A stretch of 36,906 nt of DNA from Glycomyces arizonensis DSM 44726 (GTDB lineage: Bacteria > Actinomycetota > Actinomycetes > Mycobacteriales > Micromonosporaceae): contig NZ_AXWO01000038.1 of the NCBI RefSeq assembly GCF_000482705.1, positions 1-36,906 on the forward strand. The letters run 5' to 3'. The notes under the pieces are model-generated. The model did not search any database and was not told the DNA's origin. It saw only the letters and a list, made by a program, of their open reading frames with translations. Shown piece after piece: positions 22,364 to 30,508 of this stretch. The position numbers were made by a program, and so were the translations under genes. Numbering within the stretch: position 1 is the first letter of the stretch; each line of letters begins with the position of its first letter.

Positions 22364-23212
22364 GTGCCTTCGGAAGTGCAGTCGTTCGGGAGTCTGCTCC
22401 GCACCTGGCGGGAGCGGGCGCATCCCCAGGAGGTGGGCATCGCCTCGGTCGGTCGCCGCCGGGCGAAAGGTCTTCGCCGTGAAGAGCTCGCCTCCCTTGC
22501 GGGAGTCAGCGCCGACTACATCGTGCGGCTCGAACAGGGGCGCTTCCGGACCCCTTCGGCACAGGTCGTCACCGCGCTCGCCCGCGCGCTGCGGCTGTCC
22601 TCCAGCGAGGCCGACCTGCTCTTGCGCTCGGCGGGTCACCTGCCGCCCGCGCCCGGCACCATTTCCGATCGCGTGCCGACCGCGGCGCGGCGCATGGTCG
22701 ACCGCATGGCGGACCGGCCCCTAGCGGTCTTCACCGCCGACTGGACGCTCCTGTACGCGACGCAGCTCCTCTGCGATCTGTTCGACATGCCTTCCCCGGC
22801 AGAGGCGGTGGGAGAGAACTTGGTCGTGCGGACCTTCGTCGACGAGGTCTCCTCGAAGATCGCCACGCCCGAGGGCGGCAGCGAGGTCTTCGAGCGGGCG
22901 CTCGTCGCCGACCTGCGGATCTCGGCGACCGAGCTCGGTGAGGACCCGGTCTTCCAGTCGCTCGTGGCGACCGTCCGGGCGAAGAGCGCCCGTTTCGCCG
23001 AGTTGTGGGACGAGGGCAACGCGGCTCCGCATCTGAGCATGGTCAAGACGGTCCACAATCCGCTGGTCGGCGACATGACCATCGACTGCGACGTGCTGAC
23101 GGTCGCGAACTCCAATGTCAGGCTCATCGTGTGCTCGGCCCCACCCGGCAGTCCCGACGCCGACAGGCTCGAACGGCTCCGGGACCGAGCGACCCGAGCC
23201 GCCACCGCGTGA
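22364..23212 (+). CDS. XRE/MmyB-like helix-turn-helix transcriptional regulator
   Basis: A 282-aa regulator with an N-terminal lambda-repressor-type HTH (RRRAKGLRREELASLAGVSADYIVRLEQGR, continued by PSAQVVTALARALRL) and a C-terminal PAS-like MmyB domain (PLAVFTADWTLLYATQLLCDLF, NPLVGDMTIDCDVL). Such proteins often control a neighbouring oxidoreductase; here an aldo/keto reductase lies convergently downstream. Translation begins at GTG 22364. A -10-like TAGGAT (22352-22357) is 6 nt upstream, which would make it leaderless, but AGGA in that hexamer could also serve as ribosome-binding site. Confidence 0.88.
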   Translation: MPSEVQSFGSLLRTWRERAHPQEVGIASVGRRRAKGLRREELASLAGVSADYIVRLEQGRFRTPSAQVVTALARALRLSSSEADLLLRSAGHLPPAPGTISDRVPTAARRMVDRMADRPLAVFTADWTLLYATQLLCDLFDMPSPAEAVGENLVVRTFVDEVSSKIATPEGGSEVFERALVADLRISATELGEDPVFQSLVATVRAKSARFAELWDEGNAAPHLSMVKTVHNPLVGDMTIDCDVLTVANSNVRLIVCSAPPGSPDADRLERLRDRATRAATA

Positions 23213-23236
23213 GCGGACTCGGCGGCCCGTGCTTCG

Positions 23237-23265
23237 GCCGCCCGGCCGGAGTGCGGCCGGGCGGC
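23237..23265. terminator. Bidirectional hairpin between XRE and aldo/keto reductase genes
   Basis: A 12-bp perfect stem (GCCGCCCGGCCG 23237-23248 with 23254-23265) and 5-nt loop lie in the 60-bp convergent gap. Confidence 0.8.
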
Positions 23266-23272
23266 GAAGACC

Positions 23273-24160
23273 TCACGCCCCCAGCGGGATCGGCTGCACC
23301 TTTTCGAGCCGTTCGAGGTCGTCGGCGTCGAGTTCGATGCGACCGACGGCCAGGTTCTCGTCGAGGTGCGCGATCGAGCCGGTGCCCGGGATCAGGAGCA
23401 TCCGCTCGTACCGGCTGAGGAGCCATGCGAGCGCGATCTGCGTCGCGGTGGCGCCGTGCTCGCGGGCGACGGCGCCGACGTGCTCGTCGGCGGCGAGGTG
23501 CGTCGGTCCGCCGGCGCCGAAGGCCGAGCCGAGCGGGAAGAAGGGCACGAACGCGACCTCGTGCCGGCGACACAGCTCGATGATGTCGTCATCGGTGCGG
23601 TTCAGGATGCTGTAGGCGTTCTGGACGCACACGACTCCGGCGAGTTCGATCGCCGATGCGACGGTGTCCAGGTGGGCGTTCGAGATGCCGATCATGTCGA
23701 TCTTGCCCTCGTCGCGGAGTTCGACGAGCGCGCCGAGCTGGTCGGCCAGCGGCGGTTCGGTGTGCTCGGGGTGATCGCGCTCGAAGCGGCGCAGGTTGAC
23801 CAGGTCGAGGCGCTCGACCCGCAGCGAGCGCAGGTTCTCCTCGACTTGGCGCTTGAGGGAGGCCGGGTCGCCGCTGGGAAGCCAGCCTCCCTGGTCGTCC
23901 CGGGCGCCGCCGACCTTGGTCGCCAGGCGCAGCCTCTCGGGGTAGGGGTGGAGGGCTTCGCGGATGAGGTCGTTGACGACGTCGGGGCCGTAGATCTGGG
24001 CGGTGTCGATGTGGTCGACGCCGTTCGCGACGGCGTGCCGCAGGACCGCCTTGGCGTTCTCGGGATCGGCGGGCGGACCGAAGACGCCCGGTCCTGCGAG
24101 TTGCATCGCGCCGAAGCCGATCCGGTTGACAGTGGTGCTGCCGAGGTTGTTCTCACTCAT
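23273..24160 (-). CDS. Aldo/keto reductase
   Basis: A 295-aa NAD(P)H-dependent oxidoreductase with the AKR barrel: NRIGFGAMQLAGPGVFG, then HIDTAQIYG (catalytic Asp and Tyr), LATKVGG (catalytic Lys), GKIDMIGISN, and the cofactor region LLIPGTGSIAHLDENL. The fourth catalytic position, usually His, appears as Arg in DLVNLRRFE; I recall this in the YdbC-like group, so activity is not excluded. The ATG at 24160 lacks a Shine-Dalgarno; TATCGT 7 nt upstream suggests a leaderless mRNA. Its first codons overlap the end of the recombinase reading frame on the same strand. Confidence 0.88.
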   Translation of the reverse strand: MSENNLGSTTVNRIGFGAMQLAGPGVFGPPADPENAKAVLRHAVANGVDHIDTAQIYGPDVVNDLIREALHPYPERLRLATKVGGARDDQGGWLPSGDPASLKRQVEENLRSLRVERLDLVNLRRFERDHPEHTEPPLADQLGALVELRDEGKIDMIGISNAHLDTVASAIELAGVVCVQNAYSILNRTDDDIIELCRRHEVAFVPFFPLGSAFGAGGPTHLAADEHVGAVAREHGATATQIALAWLLSRYERMLLIPGTGSIAHLDENLAVGRIELDADDLERLEKVQPIPLGA

Positions 24161-24824
24161 GCCATCGACGATAGATACGCAGGTGAGGAGGTGCCAGAGA
24201 ACGCTTTTCGTGGGAATGGCGTTCCCACCCTCTCCCCCGCCGAGCTCGGCGGGGCGGGGCCGCGGCTCGCCGGGCGGCGGCGAGCGCCGCCTCGGCGCGT
24301 CGCCGCGCCGACCCGCGGCCATAGAGCCGCGCGCACATGCCGGTGAGCACCTCGGTCACGTCCCGCACCAGGTCGTCTTCCACCTCGGCCGCTTCGAGCA
24401 CCACCAGGGTACGGCCGTGCGCGGCCAGGGCCGCTTCGATGAACTCGACACCGCACCGGGCCAGCCGGTCCCAATGCTCCACGACCAGGGTGGACACCTC
24501 CGGGTCGGCCAGCAGCCGCATGAGTTTCGACCGCTTCCCGTCCAGGCCGGAGCCGGTCTCGGTGACAGTGCGGTCGAGCGTGATCCCGCGCTGTCCGCAT
24601 GCGGCGGCGACGCGCCCGGCCTGCCGCTCCAGATCGGCTTTCTGGTCGGCTGAGGAGACCCGGCAGTACGCGACGGTCAGGCCCCCGCCCCGCCGACCCG
24701 GCTGAACGATGATGGTGCCGGTAGGAAGCTGGACGGCCGGGACCGGCAACGTCCCGGCATGGAACCAGTTGAGCGCCGTGCGGTACGCGACACCGCTCTC
24801 CTGCGCCCACTGCTTCAACCTCAC
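24153..24824 (-). CDS. tnpA: IS607-family serine recombinase TnpA, without TnpB
   Basis: A 223-aa protein with an N-terminal MerR-type HTH (RLKQWAQESGVAYRTALNWF) and a small serine recombinase domain. It has VAYCRVSSADQ with the catalytic Ser, GSGLDGKRSKL with conserved Arg and VVEHWDRLAR. The end LYGRGSARRRAEAALAAARR is where IS607 TnpA normally finishes; about 35 more residues run on into the 5' region of the aldo/keto reductase. No TnpB coding sequence follows, so the element is incomplete or was cut by deletion. The catalytic residues look intact. Translation starts at GTG 24824, 6 nt after a -10-like TAAAGT. Confidence 0.85.
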   Translation of the reverse strand: MRLKQWAQESGVAYRTALNWFHAGTLPVPAVQLPTGTIIVQPGRRGGGLTVAYCRVSSADQKADLERQAGRVAAACGQRGITLDRTVTETGSGLDGKRSKLMRLLADPEVSTLVVEHWDRLARCGVEFIEAALAAHGRTLVVLEAAEVEDDLVRDVTEVLTGMCARLYGRGSARRRAEAALAAARRAAAPPRRARRGRGWERHSHEKRSLAPPHLRIYRRWHE

Positions 24825-24830
24825 TGGAAC

Positions 24831-24856
24831 ACTTTAGCGCAGAACAACGCAGAACA
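24831..24856 (-). repeat. Tandem octamers and -10 at the IS607 left end
   Basis: GCAGAACA occurs twice at 24839-24846 and 24849-24856, 10 bp apart, directly upstream of the recombinase gene; TAAAGT (24836-24831) is a likely -10. Phased repeats beside the gene may be TnpA binding sites. No element boundary or target duplication can be seen. Confidence 0.45.
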
Positions 24857-25081
24857 TCACAAAGGGATGAACAGCTTTTAACCCCATCATAACCGGCCCG
24901 AGGCGCTGCCGCCCGGCACACTGGGCCGCGTTCGCCACCCCGGCGGTCGGGGCCTGGCCATGTATCCGCTCGCGCCGCCGCCACGAGGTCCGGTTGCCGC
25001 CGCGGCGATCGAACCGGCTCGACTTCCTGTGCGAGTCCCCCCGGCGCCGCCCGGGTTGCTCCGGCGAGTCAGCATGGGACC
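24857..25081. other. Gap upstream of the recombinase
   Basis: About 225 bp with no recognisable gene. The part at 24857-24895 is AT-richer than its surroundings, perhaps the outer end of the IS607-type insertion. Confidence 0.35.
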
Positions 25082-25558
25082 GTGTACAACCTTCAAGCGG
25101 TCGTAGCGTCGCACGCGACGCTGAGCGGCCTCGCCCGCGGTGTCGAGAGCGCGGTCGTGGTGCCGCTGGCGCAGGGAATCTCGCTGTTGGCGATGACCGA
25201 CGCGCTGTTCGACGAGATCAATGTCGAGCGCGCGCCCCGACCGGGACGTTTCTGGAAGCTCCCGGCTGGATTCGACCGGACCCTGGCCGACCGCTCCGTC
25301 GCGGGCCCGGTGGCCTACCTCGAAGCCGAATACTTCGGAGGCGCCGGCAGCCAGTGCGCCCAGGTGTGGGACCGAGGGCGCATCGCCCTCGGCCCTCTCG
25401 AACTCGCCGAGGGCGAGCCGCACCCCGGCGGCGGCAGCCCGATCGCCCGGGCGCTCCGACGGCTCGGCGTCGACAAAGCCGGACATCACGACGAGTTCGA
25501 CGCGGTCGGACTCGGGCGGTGCCGCGACACCGACGACTGGCTCGGCCTGTGCGACTGA
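25082..25558 (+). CDS. Hypothetical protein (actinobacterial type), function unknown
   Basis: A 158-aa soluble protein that I cannot assign. Features: an N-terminal hydrophobic alternating segment (SAVVVPLAQGISLLAMTDALFDE), RFWKLPAGFDRTL, a central VAYLEAEYFGGAGSQCAQVW and a C-terminal acidic, Trp-containing tail. Similar unnamed proteins with the KLP.GF and VAYxEAEYFGGxGSQ motifs are, from memory, common in streptomycetes. Translation begins at GTG 25082; no Shine-Dalgarno is seen and a weak -10-like CAGCAT is 6 nt upstream. Coding bias is clear. Its neighbours, an IS-type recombinase and the end of a sugar operon, give no functional hint. Confidence 0.7.
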   Translation: MYNLQAVVASHATLSGLARGVESAVVVPLAQGISLLAMTDALFDEINVERAPRPGRFWKLPAGFDRTLADRSVAGPVAYLEAEYFGGAGSQCAQVWDRGRIALGPLELAEGEPHPGGGSPIARALRRLGVDKAGHHDEFDAVGLGRCRDTDDWLGLCD

Positions 25559-25801
25559 CCGTGCCGCCCGCTGATCAGGTGCTTCCCTACACGACCGGCT
25601 CCAGCGAGGTGCGCAGCGCCATCGCCAGGACGCCGATGCGGATCGGCCCCGCTCGGTGCGTCGGTCTTCATATCCCCGTCATCGCCGCTGCGGCCGCGCT
25701 CTGCCGAAACCGCGAGCACGTCGAGTTCGCCGCGCGGGATCCCATGAGTCCTGAGGACTGCCGCGATCGCCGGAATCGACAAACCCGATCCGGACTTCCA
25801 G
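25559..25801. other. Gap with no supported gene
   Basis: About 240 bp. A minus-strand frame here (LSIPAIAAVLRTHGIPRGEL) looks protein-like for some 40 residues but has no start or partner sequence, and its upstream part crosses the hairpin at 25802-25838. It could be a decayed fragment; I do not call it. Confidence 0.35.
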
Positions 25802-25838
25802 GCGGCGGTGCGTTCGCCGGTGGAACCGCCGAACGCAC
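25802..25838 (-). terminator. Terminator of the second importer operon
   Basis: GCGGTGCGTTCG (25802-25813) pairs perfectly with 25827-25838; inside, CGGT and ACCG can pair after a C-C mismatch. It starts 34 nt after the HAD stop on the minus strand. Confidence 0.75.
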
Positions 25839-25871
25839 CGCTCACCTTGTTGGCAGCGACTCACTGCCCGG

Positions 25872-26600
25872 TCACAGTTCCGCGGCCATCGCGTCGAGAA
25901 CGGTTTCCGTCTCCGCGATCCGTCGGACGTGCGGGTGGTCCCCCGCCACGTCGCCGCAGTCGCCGAACGGATCGTAGTGGAGGGCGCGGATCCCCGCCGC
26001 CTGCGCGCCGCGGACGTCCGCGGGAACCGTGTCTCCCAGGTGGACCGCTTGGGAAGGCGCCGCTCCGACGAGGTCGAGGGCATGGCGGAAGAGCTCGGGA
26101 TCGGGTTTGTCGATGCCGACGATCGCGCTGTCCACCACTGCTGCAACGGTCACGCCGGGACCGTCTCCCACCTGGCACACCTCGGCCTCCCGCAGCAACT
26201 GAGCGGCGGTTCCGTCGGCCTGCGAGACCACCACGACGGGTATGCCCTTCGCGGCCACTCGGCGCAGCATCGCCACCGCGTGGGGATTGGCCAGGTGGCA
26301 CATGTTGCGCGTGTGGGACAGCGCGCGGAACTCGTCGGTGAACGCCTCGCGGCGCTCCTCGGGGATGCCGGCGAACTCGCCGAACAGGCCGTAGTAGTCG
26401 CCCGTGCCGCCGTCAGCGGGATTGGCGGCACTGTGGCAGGCGAAGCTGGCGCGCTGGTACGCCTCGGGTGTGGTGACACCGCCATACCGGGAGACGAGCG
26501 GAAGCAGCAGCGAATGGTTGTTGAGCAGCAGGACGCCGCCGGCGTCGGTCAGCAGGACGGGTGTCCGGCGGTCGACTCGCTGGGTGGACGTTCGTGTCAC
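25872..26600 (-). CDS. HAD-superfamily hydrolase, last gene of the second importer operon
   Basis: A 242-aa HAD phosphatase-like protein. Motif I reads LLTDAGGVLLLNN, with Gly where most members have the second Asp; DxGGVL is a known subgroup variant, so loss of activity should not be assumed. Motif II is VVVVSQADG, motif III GIDKPDPELF and motif IV HLGDTVPADVRGA. A helical cap precedes motif II. The GTG at 26600 is chosen because GGAAGGA lies 8 nt upstream; an ATG at 26627 would include that site. It begins 64 bp after the binding-protein gene on the same strand and probably dephosphorylates a sugar phosphate from the imported substrate. Confidence 0.82.
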   Translation of the reverse strand: MTRTSTQRVDRRTPVLLTDAGGVLLLNNHSLLLPLVSRYGGVTTPEAYQRASFACHSAANPADGGTGDYYGLFGEFAGIPEERREAFTDEFRALSHTRNMCHLANPHAVAMLRRVAAKGIPVVVVSQADGTAAQLLREAEVCQVGDGPGVTVAAVVDSAIVGIDKPDPELFRHALDLVGAAPSQAVHLGDTVPADVRGAQAAGIRALHYDPFGDCGDVAGDHPHVRRIAETETVLDAMAAEL

Positions 26601-26664
26601 GACGTGATCCTTCCCGGGTATCGGCATGCCGTCGCGGAGCGGGCGGAACGGCGATCGATGGAGG

Positions 26665-28044
26665 TCAACTCTCCGGCACCTCGTTCGGCTGCCCGTACGT
26701 GTCGGGCATCTTGTACCCCTCGAACAGGTCCATCTTCGGTTCGACGAAGGCCTGGTTCGTCTCGATCGCCTCCTGCGGGGTGCGGGAGCCGATGGACACG
26801 GACTCCTTTCCCCGATCCAATGTGTCCCAGATGGCCTGGCCGACCGGGAGCGGCGGGCGCGCGATGGAGTCCGGGAGCATCTGACGGAAGATCTCGGCCT
26901 TCGGGTTGTACTTCCTCTCCTCGATGGCCCGCAGGTTGGTGGGGACGTTGCCCAAGGGCGGCAGGATGATCGATTGGCCCTCGAACCCGGCATGGAACTT
27001 CATGTAGTCCCAGAGCGTCTTGGTGATGTTGGCGCCGCTCGGAATCGCCAGCGCGAATCCCCCGGACCACGTGTAGGTGGGGTCGCCGTCGTTGACCACG
27101 GGGAGCCAGGTGTACTTCAAGGGCAGGTCCGGAGCGTATTTCTCGTTCGCCTGGAGCTGCCACGGTCCGGTGGACTGGATGCCGAGCCGTCCGCTGAACA
27201 TCGCCGTCTGGCTGGGCGGCGCGTTGGGCGGCTGGTACGTCGCGAAGAACACGTCGACCTTCGAGTACTCGAACTCCTCGGCCCAGTCGGCGTACAGCTC
27301 GTACACGGCCTTCCATTCCGGGGAATCCAGGGTGACGGTGGCCGTGTCGTTGTCGTAGGCCTGCGCTCCGAGGCCGAAACCCCACGTGTACGCCCAGCCC
27401 TCGTGGAGCCAGGGGGCGAAGCCGAAGCGGGTGTAGTCGCCGTTGCCGTCCACCTCGGTGATCTGCCGGGCGGCCTCCCGCAGTTCGTCCCAGGTGAGGA
27501 CGTGCTGCTCCGGGTCGAACATGTCCAGGTCGATGCCGGACTCGCGGAGGACGTCCTCGTTGTACATCAATCCGCGGGCGTCGGTGTCGGTCGGAAGTCC
27601 GTACAGCTGGCCGTCGTAGGTCACTTCGTCGACCGCGAACTGGATCCACTGCTTCTTGAACTCTTCGACGGAGACGTCCTCATACCGCTCGATCAGGGGG
27701 TCGAGCGGTTCGAGCAGTCCGATGGACGCCGCCTGCACGCTGGTGAACCGTCCCGTCCACCACAGGTCCGGCGCGGTACCGCCGCGGACCGCCGTGATGA
27801 TGTGGCTCATGTCGGCTTCGCTGCTGACGGGGACCTGGTCGATGTGGATCTCCACGCCCTGGCCGGCGTCGGTCTGGAGGTACGCCTCGCGTACGGCTTC
27901 GTCCTTGTCCGTGTTGGCATCGTCCATGCCCCAGTACCGGATGACATTGTCGGCGTCCTCGGGGATGCGTGCGCATGAGGACAGGCCCAGCCCGGCAGCG
28001 GCGCTGCCGACCGCCCCCGTCAGGAATCGTCTGCGATCGATCAT
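26665..28044 (-). CDS. CUT1 extracellular solute-binding lipoprotein
   Basis: A 459-aa lipoprotein with a Tat-like leader (MIDRRRFLTGAVGSAAAGLG) ending at lipobox LSSC. The mature part is a type 1 sugar-binding protein (IRYWGMDDANTDKDE, APDLWWTGRFTSVQAA, LYGLPTDTDARGLMYNEDVL, SGRLGIQSTGPWQLQAN, TWSGGFALAIPSGAN). Trp-rich patches are typical of oligosaccharide sites. Its ATG overlaps the stop of the upstream permease by four bases (ATGA), showing tight coupling. Unlike the first importer, the binding protein comes after both permeases. The ligand is unknown; the divergent GH38 with a matching operator pair suggests a mannose-containing glycan. Confidence 0.91.
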   Translation of the reverse strand: MIDRRRFLTGAVGSAAAGLGLSSCARIPEDADNVIRYWGMDDANTDKDEAVREAYLQTDAGQGVEIHIDQVPVSSEADMSHIITAVRGGTAPDLWWTGRFTSVQAASIGLLEPLDPLIERYEDVSVEEFKKQWIQFAVDEVTYDGQLYGLPTDTDARGLMYNEDVLRESGIDLDMFDPEQHVLTWDELREAARQITEVDGNGDYTRFGFAPWLHEGWAYTWGFGLGAQAYDNDTATVTLDSPEWKAVYELYADWAEEFEYSKVDVFFATYQPPNAPPSQTAMFSGRLGIQSTGPWQLQANEKYAPDLPLKYTWLPVVNDGDPTYTWSGGFALAIPSGANITKTLWDYMKFHAGFEGQSIILPPLGNVPTNLRAIEERKYNPKAEIFRQMLPDSIARPPLPVGQAIWDTLDRGKESVSIGSRTPQEAIETNQAFVEPKMDLFEGYKMPDTYGQPNEVPES

Positions 28045-28964
28045 TTGAAGCCTCCGATCGTGATGCCGCGGATGAAGTACCGCTGGAAAACGAAGAACAG
28101 GATCAGCAGGGGCAGGATCACCAGGAACGACGCGGCCATGAGCTGGTTGAACGCGACATCCTGATCGTGCGCGGAGCGGAAGCTCTGCAGCCCGATGGAG
28201 AGCGTCTGCACGCTCTCGTCCTGCAGGTAGATCAGCGGCCCCATGAAGTCGTTCCACGCGGCCACCGCCGCGAAGATCGCCACCGTGCCCAGGGCGGGCC
28301 TGCAGGACGGGAAGACCACCCGCCACAGGATCGTCCATTCGCCGGCGCCGTCGACGCGTGCCGCGTTGATCATGTCCTTCGGGATCTGGAGCAGGAACTG
28401 CCGCAGCAGGAACGTGTAGAAGGCCGAGGCGAACGCCGCCGGGATGATCAGCGGGAACAGCGTGTTCACCAGGCCCAGGCGGGCCCAGAGGTCGAACATG
28501 GGAATCAGCGTGACCGGGAAGGGAAGGAACAGGGTCGCGATCACGAGGTAGAAGATCTTGTTGCGCCCGGGCCAGTCGATGCAGGCGAAGCCGTAGGCCA
28601 CGACGAAGTTCGACAGCACCGACAGGACGACCACGCTGACCGTGATGATCGCGGAGTTGGCGAAGAACTGCAGGAACGGCATCGCGGTGACCGCGTCGGC
28701 GAAGTTCCCGAACTCCCATGACCGGGGGAACAGCGTCGGGGGGAACTGCGCGAGTTCCTCGTTGGTCTTGAGGGCCGAGACGACCATCCAGTAGATCGGC
28801 AGCAGGAAGAGCAGGCTGAGGGCGATCATCACCGCGCGGGCGGTGATCCTCGACCACCATGAGCGGGGCGTGCCGTCGGGGCGGCGGTCCAGCTCGTGGC
28901 GGTGCTCCGCTTTTTCGAGGGCCTTGGCCGAGTCCTTCGAGAGCTGATCGAGCGGGGTACTCAT
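28041..28964 (-). CDS. CUT1 ABC sugar transporter permease (MalG type)
   Basis: A 307-aa permease with a charged 40-aa N-terminus, six membrane helices (first: AVMIALSLLFLLPIYWMVVS) and the coupling loop INAARVDGAGEWTILWRVVFP, where Asn replaces the Glu of the EAA motif. The C-terminus QRYFIRGITIGGFK is typical of MalG-like CUT1 permeases. Its ATG shares one base with the stop of the upstream permease (TGATG) and its own stop overlaps the binding-protein start. Confidence 0.92.
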   Translation of the reverse strand: MSTPLDQLSKDSAKALEKAEHRHELDRRPDGTPRSWWSRITARAVMIALSLLFLLPIYWMVVSALKTNEELAQFPPTLFPRSWEFGNFADAVTAMPFLQFFANSAIITVSVVVLSVLSNFVVAYGFACIDWPGRNKIFYLVIATLFLPFPVTLIPMFDLWARLGLVNTLFPLIIPAAFASAFYTFLLRQFLLQIPKDMINAARVDGAGEWTILWRVVFPSCRPALGTVAIFAAVAAWNDFMGPLIYLQDESVQTLSIGLQSFRSAHDQDVAFNQLMAASFLVILPLLILFFVFQRYFIRGITIGGFK

Positions 28965-29977
28965 CAGGATGCCTCCACGTCGTAGTTCACGAGTCTGCGG
29001 GAGAACCGGAAGATCGCCAGGGCGAGCCCGAGGCCCACCAGGAACAGCAGTACGGCCAGAGCCGAGGCGTATCCGAGTTCGGCGAAACCGAAGGCGTTGC
29101 GGTACAGGTACATCATGTAGAAGAGGGCTCCGGCGTCCGGGTCGCCGGTGCCGTTGGTGATGACATAAGCCTCGGTGAATACCTGCAGGGCACCGGAAAC
29201 GCCGGTGATCAGGTTGAACAGGATGACCGGGGAGAGCAGCGGCAGCGTGATGGAGAAGAACTGCCGCAGCGGCCCGGCGCCGTCCACTCGCGCCGCCTCG
29301 TACAGGGTCTTGGGGACGTTGCGCAGTCCCGCGAGGAAGATCAGGGCGGCGTTTCCGGCACCGAACTGGGTGATCAGGACGATCGCGATCTTCACGCCCG
29401 TCGGATCGCCCAGCAGGTTGACGTTCCCCTCGTTGAACACGTTCATGATCTGGTTGAAGACGCCGAACTGGGGATTCAGGAAGACGATGAAGATGAACGA
29501 CATCGCGAACGCCGGAATCAGCGAGGGCGCGTAGAAGATGGTCCGGTACAGCGCGACCTCGCGCACGTTCTGGTTCATGGCGATCGCCAGTACCAGGGCG
29601 ATCACCAGCGCGAGCGGCACCGCGATCATGGCGTAGAAGAGCGTGTTCGACGCCGCCTTCGATACCAGCGGGTCGGTGAGCGCGGTGATGTAGTTCTGGG
29701 CTCCCACCCAGGTCGGAGCTCCCATCCCCGAGTAGCGGGTGAAGCTCAATGAGATCGAGTAGACGACCGGGTATCCGATGAACACCACCAGGCCGACGAT
29801 CCACGGCGAGATGAACATGAGCCCCAGGCGCAGGTTGCGCCGCTTGGCCTTCGTCATCCTCCTCGATCGGGGCCGGGTGCGGGGAGGGTCTGATGAGTCG
29901 TTCGGAGGGGCGGTCAAGATCGATGTTGCGACGTTGCCCGGCGGGATATCGCCGGCTTCTGCGGATTCGTTCTGCAT
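28964..29977 (-). CDS. CUT1 ABC sugar transporter permease (MalF type)
   Basis: A 337-aa permease with a polar N-terminal tail, a basic patch (RTRPRSRRMTKAKRRNLRLG), six helices beginning with LMFISPWIVGLVVFIGYPVV, and the EAA loop YEAARVDGAGPLRQFFSITLP. AAGGA lies 5 nt before the ATG at 29977. It is the first gene of the operon; the predicted transcript start near 30247 gives a leader of about 270 nt. As in the other importer, no ATPase gene is present. Confidence 0.92.
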   Translation of the reverse strand: MQNESAEAGDIPPGNVATSILTAPPNDSSDPPRTRPRSRRMTKAKRRNLRLGLMFISPWIVGLVVFIGYPVVYSISLSFTRYSGMGAPTWVGAQNYITALTDPLVSKAASNTLFYAMIAVPLALVIALVLAIAMNQNVREVALYRTIFYAPSLIPAFAMSFIFIVFLNPQFGVFNQIMNVFNEGNVNLLGDPTGVKIAIVLITQFGAGNAALIFLAGLRNVPKTLYEAARVDGAGPLRQFFSITLPLLSPVILFNLITGVSGALQVFTEAYVITNGTGDPDAGALFYMMYLYRNAFGFAELGYASALAVLLFLVGLGLALAIFRFSRRLVNYDVEAS

Positions 29978-30235
29978 GCGTCCTTCTTCCTCGAAGGCAG
30001 AACCTCCGACCGTTCGTCCTTTAGGGACGGTCGTTCGAGACGAGGTGGATCAGTGCGCTCCGCGGCATGGCCGTGGGCGCGTACGTGTCCGTGAACTATC
30101 GGGTCTGAGAGACGTCGTCGACCGCCGCGCGCTCCTGCCTTCATGGCCCGCGACGGCCGCCGGCCGCGGAGGATCCACGGAACGGGGTGCCGTCAGCGGG
30201 TACGTCGCGGCATCGACGTTTGCTTTTGTGTTGAA

Positions 30236-30282
30236 GGTAACGTTACCAATTGGAAGGTATCGTTACCAAAGCCGTTCGTCAA
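30236..30282 (-). promoter_or_regulatory. Promoter of the second importer with paired GGTAACGTTACC operators
   Basis: Minus strand: -35 TTGACG (30282-30277), 17-bp spacer, -10 TACCTT (30259-30254). GGTATCGTTACC (30256-30267, one mismatch) lies between -35 and -10, and the perfect palindrome GGTAACGTTACC (30236-30247) lies at the start region, 20 bp away. The CG-centred palindromes are typical of LacI-family operators. Confidence 0.8.
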
Positions 30283-30508
30283 GAGTCGCGGACGTGCGAA
30301 AACGCGTTGCGGGAGTCGTCGATCCCCGTGGGAGCGGATCGCGCGGCGGCTCGGCCGCCCGGCCCGATGCATCGATGACCGGCAATGAATCCCCTGGTAC
30401 CGGGCCGGTTGACCACGGCCCGCGCGCCGAGTCGGCCCGCGCGGATGACGACCGATCACCGGTGGACGCCACGAGAGAAAGCGGCGTGTGAAAAATGTGC
30501 GATCGCTG
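30268..30508. other. Spacer between the two divergent promoters
   Basis: About 240 bp between the outermost operators. I see no gene; reading frames here are shadows or artefacts of the palindromes. Confidence 0.5.

Noticed and set aside
23800..23812. Aldo/keto reductase as a dead enzyme because the catalytic His is replaced by Arg (LVNLRRF)
   Set aside because: The other tetrad residues are present and this variant appears in a known AKR subgroup, so inactivation is not supported.
24222..25081. A TnpB or guide-RNA-like partner for the IS607 recombinase
   Set aside because: No RuvC-like or zinc-finger TnpB motifs in any frame on either side, and no conserved end structure was recognisable.
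25486..25845. Minus-strand frame with LSIPAIAAVLRTHGIPRGEL
   Set aside because: Partly protein-like, but it starts inside the operon terminator, has no ribosome-binding site and overlaps the end of the 25082 gene; too weak to call.
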